The translations under genes and the position numbers were made by a program. Of a DNA stretch of 61,590 bases, positions 34,945-47,191 are shown one piece after another. Under the pieces are notes generated by a model. That model had not been told where the DNA came from. It worked only from the letters and a program-made list of their open reading frames with translations, and did no database searches. How positions within the stretch are numbered: the first letter of the stretch is position 1; each line of letters begins with the position of its first letter. Origin of the DNA: Citrobacter sp. On2M (GTDB lineage: Bacteria; Pseudomonadota; Gammaproteobacteria; Enterobacterales; Enterobacteriaceae); NCBI RefSeq assembly GCF_018035235.1, contig NZ_WPCV01000010.1, positions 1-61,590 on the forward strand, read 5' to 3'.

Positions 34945-36006
34945 ATGAAAAAAAACTATTTAGCGTTGCTGTTTCCTCTGATATTGATGTCAGATCCCGT
35001 AATGGCTGAAGCAAATAAAGGTATGTGTGTTACCTCGTCAGGTACGCCGTTTCATAGTGTATTACCCTTTTATGGTAAAAAAATAAGCACAGTGCAGAAC
35101 AAAAAAGGCCAGACGTTTAACTTTCCGACATCGACATCAGATAGTTATCCCGGGCATTGTGAATGCTCTCTGGGTAAATCCGCTCGGTTTTATTACATTT
35201 ATTATACTGCCATCATGAATGAGGCTCTGACACCTACGGCTGTACGCAGCGGTGTTCATTATTATCAACTGAATGACTACCTTGACGTGGGCATTGCGAT
35301 AGAAGTGTTGGGGCGAGGGAAAATTAATGCGCCTTTCGAAATGGAACAGAATATTCATCAAGGAACCTATTATGACTGTGGCCGTGTTCAGCCCCTTGAT
35401 TTTACGAGCGGTGACTCCGCAACCATTTATTTTTATATCCGGGAACCCTTTATTGGAACTGTTACTATTCCGCCAACGCTAATGAGTCGGTTATATGCGA
35501 CGATCAGTAATGATACACCCATTGATTATGCTCGCCCGCTGGCTGATGTGTATATTTCCGGCGATATCACCGCACCTCAGGAGTGTGAAATCAACGGCGG
35601 ACAGACTATTGTCGTCGATTTTAACAAAATCCCCGCTTCAGAGTTCAGCAGTGTGCCGGGCACGGCGATAACGAGCCGAAAAATCCCGGTGAAGGTGGCG
35701 GTTAAATGTACGGGCATGTCTACCGGACAAAATATTGATATGTCGCTGCATGCCATGCAGTCCGGATCGTTACCTAAGGTGATTAGCACAGACAATCCCA
35801 ATGTTGGGATCATTATGTATGATGAGTATGGCAATGCCACCGATGTTAACGGCGGACTCATGGACATTGACATGGGGCGAATCGTCTCAGGACGTGAGAC
35901 GGGGGAGTTTAATTTTTCAGCCGCGCCAGCCAGCACCACCAGCACACGACCACAGCCGGGTATCTTTACCGCTGAGGCTACCATCATTGTGGAAATAAAA
36001 AACTGA
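34945..36006 (+). CDS. Fimbrial tip adhesin
   Basis: A 353-residue two-domain protein. The signal peptide ends near PVMA|EA. Residues about 22-195 form a Cys-containing N-terminal receptor-binding domain without obvious similarity to FimH that I can name. From about residue 200 (ISGDITAPQECEINGGQTIVVDF) comes a pilin domain, ending ATIIVEIKN with the donor-strand acceptor motif. This domain order marks a tip adhesin like StgD or FimH. It is the last gene of the operon, 12 bp after the usher. Receptor unknown. Confidence 0.82.
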   Translation: MKKNYLALLFPLILMSDPVMAEANKGMCVTSSGTPFHSVLPFYGKKISTVQNKKGQTFNFPTSTSDSYPGHCECSLGKSARFYYIYYTAIMNEALTPTAVRSGVHYYQLNDYLDVGIAIEVLGRGKINAPFEMEQNIHQGTYYDCGRVQPLDFTSGDSATIYFYIREPFIGTVTIPPTLMSRLYATISNDTPIDYARPLADVYISGDITAPQECEINGGQTIVVDFNKIPASEFSSVPGTAITSRKIPVKVAVKCTGMSTGQNIDMSLHAMQSGSLPKVISTDNPNVGIIMYDEYGNATDVNGGLMDIDMGRIVSGRETGEFNFSAAPASTTSTRPQPGIFTAEATIIVEIKN

Positions 36007-36015
36007 TCTTTCATG

Positions 36016-36056
36016 GGGCGGCTGTTTATGACAGTCGCTGTCATATTTCCCCGCCC
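36016..36056. repeat. Nested inverted repeats after the fimbrial operon
   Basis: An outer stem GGGCGG with CCGCCC (36016-36021 and 36051-36056) encloses a perfect inner palindrome ATGACAG-TCG-CTGTCAT (36028-36044). It may end the fimbrial transcript although no U tract follows. Confidence 0.45.
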
Positions 36057-36147
36057 GGACCTCATTCGTCGCAAAAAAAATGGCATTTCCACGAATATCA
36101 TATGAATTAATTTCAATTTTTTCATGTAGTTAAAAGAACGTTTTTCG

Positions 36148-37296
<1,149 letters not shown>

Positions 37297-37483
37297 ATAC
37301 CCGTCATACTTCGAGCCGCAGCGGTGTTGGCTCACCCCAGTCACATAGTGAATCTATGCTCCTGGGGATTAATGAGGGACATCCTTGTCCCTCACCGAAG
37401 GCAGCCTCCGGCTGTTCAAATTCGTTCCTGACGAATTTGTCACAAGCTTGCCGCCTTGCTGCAACTCGAATTATTTAGGGTAT
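37297..37483. repeat. ERIC-type intergenic repeat with internal insertion
   Basis: The 187-bp element begins ATACCCGTCATACTTCGAG and ends CTCGAATTATTTAGGGTAT, imperfect terminal inverted repeats. Its core GGCTCACCCCAGTCACA and ATGCTCCTGGGGATT match the two conserved arms targeted by ERIC primers. Between that core and the right end lies extra DNA (about 37375-37445) that itself folds into stems, including AAATTCGT with ACGAATTT. ERIC elements are usually about 127 bp; longer ones with internal insertions are known. Confidence 0.85.
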
Positions 37484-37546
37484 GGCATTACGTTAGCCGG
37501 GAAGCACGATAAAATGCGTGCTTCCTGGCCCAAACTTAAAGAGTGA

Positions 37547-40220
<2,674 letters not shown>

Positions 40221-40244
40221 TATGCCCGGGCATCTGGAGAAATG

Positions 40245-40970
40245 ATGGACAATTTAAACCTTAATAAACATATTTCCGGCCAGTTCAATGCAGAGCTGGA
40301 AAGCATCCGTACCCAGGTGATGACCATGGGGGGCATGGTAGAGCAGCAGCTTTCTGATGCGATTACCGCCATGCACAATCAGGATAGCGAGCTGGCGAAG
40401 CGCGTCATTGAAGGCGATAAGAACGTCAATATGATGGAAGTGGCGATCGACGAAGCCTGCGTGCGCATCATCGCCAAGCGTCAACCTACCGCCAGCGACC
40501 TGCGTCTGGTGATGGCGATTATCAAAACCATTGCCGAGCTGGAACGTATTGGCGACGTTGCCGACAAAATTTGCCGCACCGCGCTGGAGAAGTTTTCGCA
40601 ACAGCATCAGCCGTTGCTGGTTAGCCTGGAGTCGCTGGGCCGTCACACCGTACAAATGCTGCATGACGTGCTGGATGCGTTTGCGCGTATGGATCTCGAT
40701 GAAGCGGTACGTATTTATCGCGAAGATAAGAAAGTCGACCAGGAGTATGAAGGCATCGTGCGTCAGCTGATGACCTACATGATGGAAGACCCGCGTACCA
40801 TTCCAAGCGTACTGACCGCACTGTTCTGCGCACGTTCAATCGAGCGTATCGGTGACCGCTGCCAGAATATCTGCGAATACATCTTCTACTTCGTGAAGGG
40901 GCAGGATTTCCGTCACGTGGGCGGAGATGAGCTTGATAAACTGCTGGCGGGCAAAGACCCGAAAGAGTGA
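40245..40970 (+). CDS. phoU: Phosphate signalling protein PhoU
   Basis: A 241-residue protein of two three-helix repeats with the metal-binding motifs [11 protein letters not shown] and [12 protein letters not shown]. It mediates between PstSCAB and the sensor PhoR, keeping the Pho regulon off when phosphate is plentiful. Two tandem ATGs are present; the second (40245) has the better spacing from GGAG and gives the E. coli length. Confidence 0.96.
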   Translation: MDNLNLNKHISGQFNAELESIRTQVMTMGGMVEQQLSDAITAMHNQDSELAKRVIEGDKNVNMMEVAIDEACVRIIAKRQPTASDLRLVMAIIKTIAELERIGDVADKICRTALEKFSQQHQPLLVSLESLGRHTVQMLHDVLDAFARMDLDEAVRIYREDKKVDQEYEGIVRQLMTYMMEDPRTIPSVLTALFCARSIERIGDRCQNICEYIFYFVKGQDFRHVGGDELDKLLAGKDPKE

Positions 40971-40977
40971 TGTTTGT

Positions 40978-41004
40978 GGCGGGTGGCGTTAACGCTTACC
41001 CGCC
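40978..41004. terminator. Stem-loop between phoU and yieH
   Basis: GGCGGGT pairs with ACCCGCC (40978-40984 and 40998-41004) around an inner GCGTTAACGC palindrome. It lies between two convergent genes and could end both transcripts, but no T run follows on either strand. Confidence 0.55.
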
Positions 41005-41014
41005 CTATCTCAAC

Positions 41015-41680
41015 TTAACGCGTAATATTCCAACCCCGCGCCTTCCACAATTCCGGCAACTGCGCCAGATCGGTAAAGGTCGTGACTTTTGGGTTTTCGA
41101 TCGGTTTGTTATGCGGATCGGCACAGAAGTAGAACACTTCCATCCCCGCGGCAATTCCCGCCTGCGCGCCTGCGCTGGAATCATCAACCAGAATGCAGTT
41201 CTCAACGTTAACGTCCATTGCTTTTGCCGCATGGAACATCAGGGCCGGATCGGGCTTCCAGCGTTGGATATCGTAGCCGCTGAACAGTAAATCAGGAAAA
41301 TGGTGCAACATGCCCAGCTTACCCAGCGAATGCTGCATTTTGCTGACCGGACCGTTTGATACTACGCACATCGGTACTGTCATGCAGTCCAGCAGAGCAT
41401 TTGCCCCAGCGATAACCTCCAGTTCCGAGTCGAACAGGCGTGCGACCTCAGCGCGGTAAACGGGCTCTAAATTGGCTTTCTCCAGCGTAACGCCGTGCTC
41501 TTCGTTGATGATATCGATGATTTCGTAGAGTTTTACGCCTTTAAAGCGTTTGAACACCTCTTCGAGATCGAGTTTGATACCGAACTCCTGGAACATGGCG
41601 ACATACGCGCGGGAACAGATCACTTCACTGTCGACCAGCGTACCGTCGCAGTCAAAAAATACCGCTTCTATCTGGGACAT
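41015..41680 (-). CDS. yieH: HAD phosphatase YieH (6-phosphogluconate phosphatase)
   Basis: A 221-residue HAD-superfamily hydrolase. The nucleophile motif FFDCDGTLVDSE (Asp10 and Asp12), motif II VVSNGP, and the KPDPALMFHAAKAM and LVDDSSAGAQAG motifs are all present. E. coli YieH dephosphorylates 6-phosphogluconate and related sugars in vitro. It is convergent with phoU and divergent from adeP. Confidence 0.94.
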   Translation of the reverse strand: MSQIEAVFFDCDGTLVDSEVICSRAYVAMFQEFGIKLDLEEVFKRFKGVKLYEIIDIINEEHGVTLEKANLEPVYRAEVARLFDSELEVIAGANALLDCMTVPMCVVSNGPVSKMQHSLGKLGMLHHFPDLLFSGYDIQRWKPDPALMFHAAKAMDVNVENCILVDDSSAGAQAGIAAGMEVFYFCADPHNKPIENPKVTTFTDLAQLPELWKARGWNITR

Positions 41681-41846
41681 GCCTTCCTCTTATCGCTAGT
41701 TTAACGTTTACGTCATGCTTATTTACGCCACGCAATCGTTGCCGTATAAGCAAAATCAATGAAAAAAGTTGCTCATAACCCAACCCTATTGTCGCATTTT
41801 GGTATAGGATAGCGACGAATTTTCCCTCCTTGTTCGGAAATTGATA

Positions 41847-43184
41847 ATGAGTCAACAACACACAACCCAGGCTTCTGGCCAGGGGATGCTGGAACGCGTG
41901 TTCAAACTGCGCGAACATGGCACAACGGCACGGACCGAAGTGATCGCCGGTTTAACCACTTTCCTGACGATGGTGTATATCGTTTTTGTTAACCCGCAAA
42001 TTCTTGGCGTGGCTGGCATGGATACCAGCGCCGTCTTTGTTACCACCTGCCTTATTGCTGCATTTGGTAGCATCCTGATGGGGCTTTTTGCCAACCTGCC
42101 GGTCGCACTTGCGCCTGCTATGGGCCTGAACGCATTCTTTGCCTTCGTGGTCGTTGGCGCGATGGGCCTGTCATGGCAGATCGGTATGGGCGCAATCTTC
42201 TGGGGTGCGGTAGGTTTGCTGCTACTGACAATTTTCCGCGTACGTTACTGGATGATTGCCAACATCCCAGTGAGCCTGCGCGTGGGGATCACCAGCGGTA
42301 TCGGTCTGTTCATCGGTATGATGGGGCTAAAAAACGCCGGCGTTATCGTCGCCAACAAAGACACGCTGGTGTCGATTGGCAACCTGACGTCCCACAGCGT
42401 GCTGCTCGGTATTTTGGGCTTTTTTATCATTGCGATTCTGGCGTCACGTAACATTCACGCAGCAGTACTGATTTCTATCATTGTGACCACGCTGCTGGGC
42501 TGGATGCTGGGTGATGTCCATTACAACGGGATCGTCTCCGCGCCGCCGAGCGTGATGTCGGTTATCGGGCATGTTGACCTGGCCGGTTCGTTTAACATTG
42601 GCCTTGCAGGCGTGATTTTCTCGTTCATGCTGGTTAACTTGTTTGACTCCTCCGGTACGCTGATTGGCGTGACGGATAAAGCCGGCCTGGCAGACGCGAA
42701 GGGCAAGTTCCCACGCATGAAGCAGGCGCTGTATGTGGATAGCGTGTCCTCTGTTACCGGCGCGTTTATTGGTACCTCTTCCGTTACTGCCTATATTGAA
42801 TCCTCTTCCGGGGTGTCGGTTGGTGGCCGTACCGGCCTGACTGCAGTCGTCGTTGGCCTGCTATTCCTGCTGGTTATCTTCCTGTCGCCGCTGGCGGGAA
42901 TGGTGCCGGGATATGCCGCCGCCGGTGCGCTGATTTACGTTGGTGTCCTGATGACATCAAGCCTGTCGCGCGTGAAGTGGGAAGACCTGACCGAAGCGGT
43001 TCCGGCGTTTATTACCGCCGTGATGATGCCGTTTAGCTTCTCGATCACCGAAGGTATCGCACTGGGCTTTATTTCCTACTGTGTGATGAAAATCGGTACC
43101 GGACGTTTCCGCGATCTCAGCCCGTGCGTCATTGTTGTTGCGCTGCTGTTTGTACTGAAGATTGTGTTTATCGACGCGCATTAA
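41847..43184 (+). CDS. adeP: Adenine permease AdeP
   Basis: A 445-residue AzgA-like member of the NCS2 nucleobase family with about 13 membrane segments. The family stretches PVALAPAMGLNAFFAF and SSSGVSVGGRTGLTA are conserved. E. coli AdeP (PurP/YieG) imports adenine with high affinity. The ATG at 41847 is used; a TTG two codons earlier is also open. A sigma-70-like -10 (TATAGGAT) lies at about 41802. Confidence 0.95.
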   Translation: MSQQHTTQASGQGMLERVFKLREHGTTARTEVIAGLTTFLTMVYIVFVNPQILGVAGMDTSAVFVTTCLIAAFGSILMGLFANLPVALAPAMGLNAFFAFVVVGAMGLSWQIGMGAIFWGAVGLLLLTIFRVRYWMIANIPVSLRVGITSGIGLFIGMMGLKNAGVIVANKDTLVSIGNLTSHSVLLGILGFFIIAILASRNIHAAVLISIIVTTLLGWMLGDVHYNGIVSAPPSVMSVIGHVDLAGSFNIGLAGVIFSFMLVNLFDSSGTLIGVTDKAGLADAKGKFPRMKQALYVDSVSSVTGAFIGTSSVTAYIESSSGVSVGGRTGLTAVVVGLLFLLVIFLSPLAGMVPGYAAAGALIYVGVLMTSSLSRVKWEDLTEAVPAFITAVMMPFSFSITEGIALGFISYCVMKIGTGRFRDLSPCVIVVALLFVLKIVFIDAH

Positions 43185-43192
43185 TGTAGAAC

Positions 43193-43224
43193 ATGCTTCG
43201 GCTTTGTTATCAAGGCTGAAGCAT
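43193..43224 (+). terminator. Terminator-like hairpin after adeP
   Basis: ATGCTTCGGCTTT pairs with AAGGCTGAAGCAT (two G-T wobbles) around GTTATC, followed by a moderately T-rich stretch. It lies 8 bp after adeP and separates it from the lyase operon. Confidence 0.6.
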
Positions 43225-43489
43225 TTCCTGTCTGATTGTCTTTTATTCCTGCCCCAAAATATCAAGCCTGAAAATTACCTCTCTGCGGACAAATCATCTC
43301 TGTTATTTATGCCCGTGTTTTAGCGAGTTGTGGTTTCTTCTGGTGAATTATCTGTTAACAGATTGAAATGTTTTTACTTTGGTTTTTTTGAAATATCAAA
43401 AATAGCCTTAGTAAATGCAGGGGCTATTTCAACTTTCGCACAGGCATTTTTCGTTACTGTTTCTTATCTCTATTAAAAGGAGTTTAGAA
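43225..43489 (+). promoter_or_regulatory. Upstream region of the lyase-reductase-cytochrome operon
   Basis: About 265 bp without a gene. It holds a perfect 14-bp palindrome ATCTGTTAACAGAT (43350-43363) and, about 45 bp further on, TTTTTGA-AATA-TCAAAAA (43385-43402). The operon start is preceded by AAAAGGAG (43476-43482). The palindromes are candidates for control of this operon; no strong sigma-70 promoter or sigma-54 (GG-N10-GC) site was recognised with confidence. Confidence 0.45.
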
Positions 43490-45196
43490 ATGAAGAAGAC
43501 TGTCATTGCGACGTTCTGTATCTCTCTGTTTTTTCCGCTATTCGCAAACGCTACCACCAGCGTGACGCTGGATGGTCATTCATTAACACTGGATGATGCC
43601 TGGGCCATTGCTCAGGGGGAAAAACAGGTTGAGATCGCTGCCACTGCGATGGATCGCGTCGATAAAGCCAATAAACTTTTAATGATTGCTGCCGGAAAAG
43701 GCGTTCCCGTTTACGGACTGACAGTAGGAGTGGGACTCAATAAAGACAAATCTTTGTTTGATGCGCATGGAAAACTGACTCCGGAGGTTATTCAGGCCTC
43801 TCGTGAGTTTAATATCAACGCGCTGCATGCGCATGCGGCGGGCGTTGGTCCAGACATGCCGGATGAACTGGTGCGTCTGGCTATGGTGATTCGCCTGAAT
43901 ACGATGTTAACGGGAAATACCGGCGCCCAACCGCAGGTTGCCAAAATGTATCAGCAGTTTCTCAATAAGCACATTACCCCCGTCGTGCCCTCACGGGGCT
44001 CTGTGGGTGAAGCTGATATCACGCTTGCCTCTCATATCGGCGATGTGATGATTGGTGAATGGCGCGTTCGCGTGAAAGGTGTTGAGATGGATTCGGCAAA
44101 AGCGCTGAAACAGGCGGGTATTGATAAGCTGGAACCACTCGGCAAAGATGCGCTGTCGATTCTTTCTTCCAATGCAGTATCAACGGCTTATTCTGCGCAG
44201 GCTCTGCTGGAGTCCAGACAGATTATTAACGTCACCCCGGCGGTGTTCGGTTTATCACTGGAAGCGCTGAATGGCAACGTTGCGCCATTCCTGTACCAGA
44301 GTTTAAGCGTTAGACCTTTCCCTGGCATTCAGGATACTGCCGAAGCGATTCGAACTGCGCTTACGGGTTCTTATCTCTGGCAACATCAGGATGGACGTCC
44401 TTTGCAGGACCCGCTCTCTTTCCGTACGACGGTATTTGTGCTTAATGAAGCGCGTCGCGAATGGAATGAAGCCTGGCAAATGCTGGAAATCCAGATGAAC
44501 AGCTCGGATGACAATCCCGCAGTAATCGTGAATGCCGATCGTTCTTTGGCGGAAAATAGCCAGGTTGAGCAGTATTTCGTGAGCGCAAAAGAGGCCAATG
44601 GCGAAACCCTCAGCGGCGCGATTTTCCCGACCTCTAATTTTGAACCGCTGCCTCTGGCGCTGGCGATTCAGAATCTGTCTTTGGCGATGGGACATCTGGC
44701 GCATAACAGCGTGCAGCGCACTTTGCATTTATCTGACGATCATTTTACCGGACTGAGTCGTTTCCTCGCTTCCGACACCAATCAGCAGGGACATGCCTTC
44801 GGCGCTATTCAGAAGCCACAGGTTGCGTTACTGGCGGATATTCGCGACCTGGTTAACCCGGTATCACTGGATGGACAACCGATGGCGGGAACGATTGAAG
44901 ATACCTACACCAACAATCTCCGGGCGTCCAAGCGATTGAGTCAAATCGCGGATGATATGCGCAGTATTTATGGTCTGGAACTGTTGCACGCCAGTCAGGC
45001 TGTCGATCTACGGAAACAGAAAAATCCTGACCTGAAGTTGGGTGAGATGACCGGCAAACTCTTTGCCGCCTATCGTGAAAAAGTACCGTTTGTTGTGCAG
45101 GATAGGATTTTTACTGACAACATTGCTGATTCATCCGCGTTAGTTGCATCGTTTCCTTCCGGTTCCCTGGTCAGTACGCAAGCTGGGAGCAAATGA
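43490..45196 (+). CDS. Exported MIO-less ammonia-lyase homologue (ergothionase-like)
   Basis: A 568-residue member of the histidine/phenylalanine ammonia-lyase fold, with a Sec signal peptide (MKKTVIATFCISLFFPLFANA). Recognisable family motifs: VYGLTVGVG (residues 74-82, like the YGVNTGFG loop with the catalytic Tyr), NSSDDNP (337-343) and SNFEPLPLALAIQNL (382-396). The usual GSVGASGD motif reads GSVGEADI (170-177), so the Ala-Ser-Gly that forms the MIO electrophile is missing. MIO-less homologues such as ergothionase from Treponema denticola eliminate trimethylamine from ergothioneine, whose leaving group needs no activation. I therefore favour a betaine lyase acting in the periplasm. Histidine or phenylalanine deamination is unlikely. 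Overlaps the next gene by 4 bp. Confidence 0.75.
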   Translation: MKKTVIATFCISLFFPLFANATTSVTLDGHSLTLDDAWAIAQGEKQVEIAATAMDRVDKANKLLMIAAGKGVPVYGLTVGVGLNKDKSLFDAHGKLTPEVIQASREFNINALHAHAAGVGPDMPDELVRLAMVIRLNTMLTGNTGAQPQVAKMYQQFLNKHITPVVPSRGSVGEADITLASHIGDVMIGEWRVRVKGVEMDSAKALKQAGIDKLEPLGKDALSILSSNAVSTAYSAQALLESRQIINVTPAVFGLSLEALNGNVAPFLYQSLSVRPFPGIQDTAEAIRTALTGSYLWQHQDGRPLQDPLSFRTTVFVLNEARREWNEAWQMLEIQMNSSDDNPAVIVNADRSLAENSQVEQYFVSAKEANGETLSGAIFPTSNFEPLPLALAIQNLSLAMGHLAHNSVQRTLHLSDDHFTGLSRFLASDTNQQGHAFGAIQKPQVALLADIRDLVNPVSLDGQPMAGTIEDTYTNNLRASKRLSQIADDMRSIYGLELLHASQAVDLRKQKNPDLKLGEMTGKLFAAYREKVPFVVQDRIFTDNIADSSALVASFPSGSLVSTQAGSK

Positions 45197-46773
45197 CGAC
45201 AATGAAAAAAACCGTTAATGCGTCGCGGCGAGCCTTTTTGACGAAAAGTACCCTCCTGGCGACCGGCGGCGCGCTTACGGCGCTGACTGGAAAGGCGCTG
45301 GCGCAGGATAACTGTGCCCCGGCTTCGTTGGTTCGTTACCATAAAGTCTATGATGTGATCGTTGTCGGAAGCGGCTTTGCCGGACTGGCTGCTGCACTTG
45401 AAGCCGCTCAGGCTGGCCGCAGCGTGCTGGTGATTGAAAAGATGCCCGTTTTTGGTGGCAACTCAGCGATTAACGGCGGTGCGGTTGCCGTAGCCGGATC
45501 GCCTGCGCAGAAAAAAGAAGGGATCGTCGATTCACCAGAGTTGATGTTTAAGGACATGCTGAAAGCTGGGCGTGGGCTAAATGATAAAGACCAGTTGAAG
45601 ATTCTCGTTAACAACACGACCGCTGCATATGAGTTTACCCTACAACACGGTGTAAAATATAAACCGTTCGTACAGCATTTTGGCGGTCACTCTGTCCCTC
45701 GTACGTTGCAAACGGTAGAGAGTTCCGGGGCGGGGATCACTCGGCCGCTAAAAGAGTCCGCCATGAAAATGGGCGTTATTTTTCGCGCCCAATGCAAGCT
45801 GGAATCTTTTCTGCAAAATTCGCAAGGACGTGTTATCGGTCTGACGGTACGTGACGGCTATCGTTTTCCGGATGAACAGAGCGGCAAGATAAGGCATTAC
45901 GGCGCGCGTTACGGCGTGGTGATGTGTTCTGGCGGTTTTTCCAATGATCTGCGTTTTCGTAAAATGCAAAACCCCATGCTGGATGAGCGTGTCGATTCCA
46001 CCAACCACCCTGGTGCTACGTCGGAATGTCTGGTGCAAATGCTACGTATTGGCGCAACGCCGGTGCAGCTTGATCTTATCCAGCTAGGCCCCTGGTCTTC
46101 GCCAGACGAACGCGGATTTGGCTACGTTTCGCAGTTCAATACCATCTCAGGTTTTCCTAACGGAATTATGGTTAACCCTCGTTCTGGTCATCGCTTCACA
46201 AATGAGCTTGCTGATCGTAAAGAGCGTGAAGAGGGGATTCTGGCGCAGGTGGATGAGAAAGGGGATCCACTTTATCCCATCTGCTTCACCACGCTTGAAG
46301 GTGCGAAACTGGCTCAAAGTCTGAAGCATGCCTTGCATTATGGTGTCGCCTGGCAGTTTGACTCACTGGATCAGTTGGCGGCGCATTTCGGCATACCTTT
46401 CGACGTACTGCAAGAAGAGGTGGAGGCCTACAATGCGGCCGTTGCGCGCAAAGGTGGCGATCGCATGAAAAAAGATGTGAGTCGTGCGGTTCCGTTAGAC
46501 AAAGGGCCATTTGTTGCCGTACGCGTATGGCCTAAAGTGCACTACGTCATGGGTGGTGTGCAGATCAGTATGCGCACAGAGGTACTCAACGCGGCTGATA
46601 GCAAACCCATCCCCGGTCTGTACGCTGCCGGAGAAGCGACAGCAGGTTCGCATGGTGGAAGTCGTCTGGGGAGCTGTGCCGTTGCGGATTGCCTGGTTTT
46701 TGGCCGAATTGCGGGGCTTAGCGTTGCCTCAGCAACTGCTGCGGATGAAGCCTTTGACGTTGAGGGAATTTAA
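45193..46773 (+). CDS. Tat-exported FAD reductase of the fumarate/urocanate reductase family
   Basis: A 526-residue flavoprotein with a Tat signal SRRAFLTK (residues 11-18) and cleavage near ALA|QDN. FAD motif GSGFAG (59-64). Counterparts of flavocytochrome c3 catalytic residues are present: Arg342 in NELADRKE, His450 in HYVMGG and Arg491 in HGGSRLG. The fumarate-binding HPT motif is replaced by IQLGPW (296-301), suggesting a different unsaturated acid, for example (thio)urocanate. There is no heme or FMN domain, so electrons must come from another protein, probably the adjacent tetraheme cytochrome. The ATG overlaps the lyase stop (ATGA). Confidence 0.8.
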   Translation: MTTMKKTVNASRRAFLTKSTLLATGGALTALTGKALAQDNCAPASLVRYHKVYDVIVVGSGFAGLAAALEAAQAGRSVLVIEKMPVFGGNSAINGGAVAVAGSPAQKKEGIVDSPELMFKDMLKAGRGLNDKDQLKILVNNTTAAYEFTLQHGVKYKPFVQHFGGHSVPRTLQTVESSGAGITRPLKESAMKMGVIFRAQCKLESFLQNSQGRVIGLTVRDGYRFPDEQSGKIRHYGARYGVVMCSGGFSNDLRFRKMQNPMLDERVDSTNHPGATSECLVQMLRIGATPVQLDLIQLGPWSSPDERGFGYVSQFNTISGFPNGIMVNPRSGHRFTNELADRKEREEGILAQVDEKGDPLYPICFTTLEGAKLAQSLKHALHYGVAWQFDSLDQLAAHFGIPFDVLQEEVEAYNAAVARKGGDRMKKDVSRAVPLDKGPFVAVRVWPKVHYVMGGVQISMRTEVLNAADSKPIPGLYAAGEATAGSHGGSRLGSCAVADCLVFGRIAGLSVASATAADEAFDVEGI

Positions 46774-46774
46774 T

Positions 46775-47191
46775 ATGGCAAAATTATGGATAGCCCTGCT
46801 GTTGCTGTGTATTGGTGGTTTTTCCCAGGTCATCGCTGCGACTGACGACGAAGCTGCTTTTCATCAGCAACTGAATACAATGAACGTCAAGCCTTATCAC
46901 CATTCACTGGAGTCCACCGGACGCAATACATCATGTCAGTTATGTCACGGTTCCAGCACGCCCGTCGCGGCGCCGAATGATAAGTCCTGCCTGAGTTGCC
47001 ACGGTTCGCGCGACCAGATTGCTGAGTTAACGCAACCCAATCCGCATGACAAGAATGCTGAGCCCAACCCGCATGATTCAATGCACTACGGCAAAGATGT
47101 TCCTTGTACCGCTTGTCATAACGAACATAAACCCTCGGTAATTTATTGTAATAATTGCCATCTCTTTAAATACCCGGATATGAAGCCATGA
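46775..47191 (+). CDS. Periplasmic tetraheme cytochrome c
   Basis: A 138-residue protein with a signal peptide (to about AA|TDD) and four CXXCH sites at residues 54-58, 72-76, 111-115 and 125-129, plus extra His residues for bis-His ligation. It resembles the tetraheme domain of flavocytochrome c3 made as a separate chain. The ATG is two bases after the reductase stop, with GAGGGA upstream. A longer in-frame reading from 46511 lies inside the reductase gene and is rejected. Likely role: electron carrier to the flavoprotein. Confidence 0.85.
   Translation: MAKLWIALLLLCIGGFSQVIAATDDEAAFHQQLNTMNVKPYHHSLESTGRNTSCQLCHGSSTPVAAPNDKSCLSCHGSRDQIAELTQPNPHDKNAEPNPHDSMHYGKDVPCTACHNEHKPSVIYCNNCHLFKYPDMKP

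Noticed and set aside
43385-43402. FNR site upstream of the lyase operon
   Set aside because: The arms resemble TTGA...TCAA, but the spacing is four bases instead of the six that FNR needs.
46511-46774. 88-residue upstream extension of the tetraheme cytochrome
   Set aside because: It overlaps the reductase gene in another frame. The proper ATG at 46775 has a ribosome site and is followed directly by a signal peptide.
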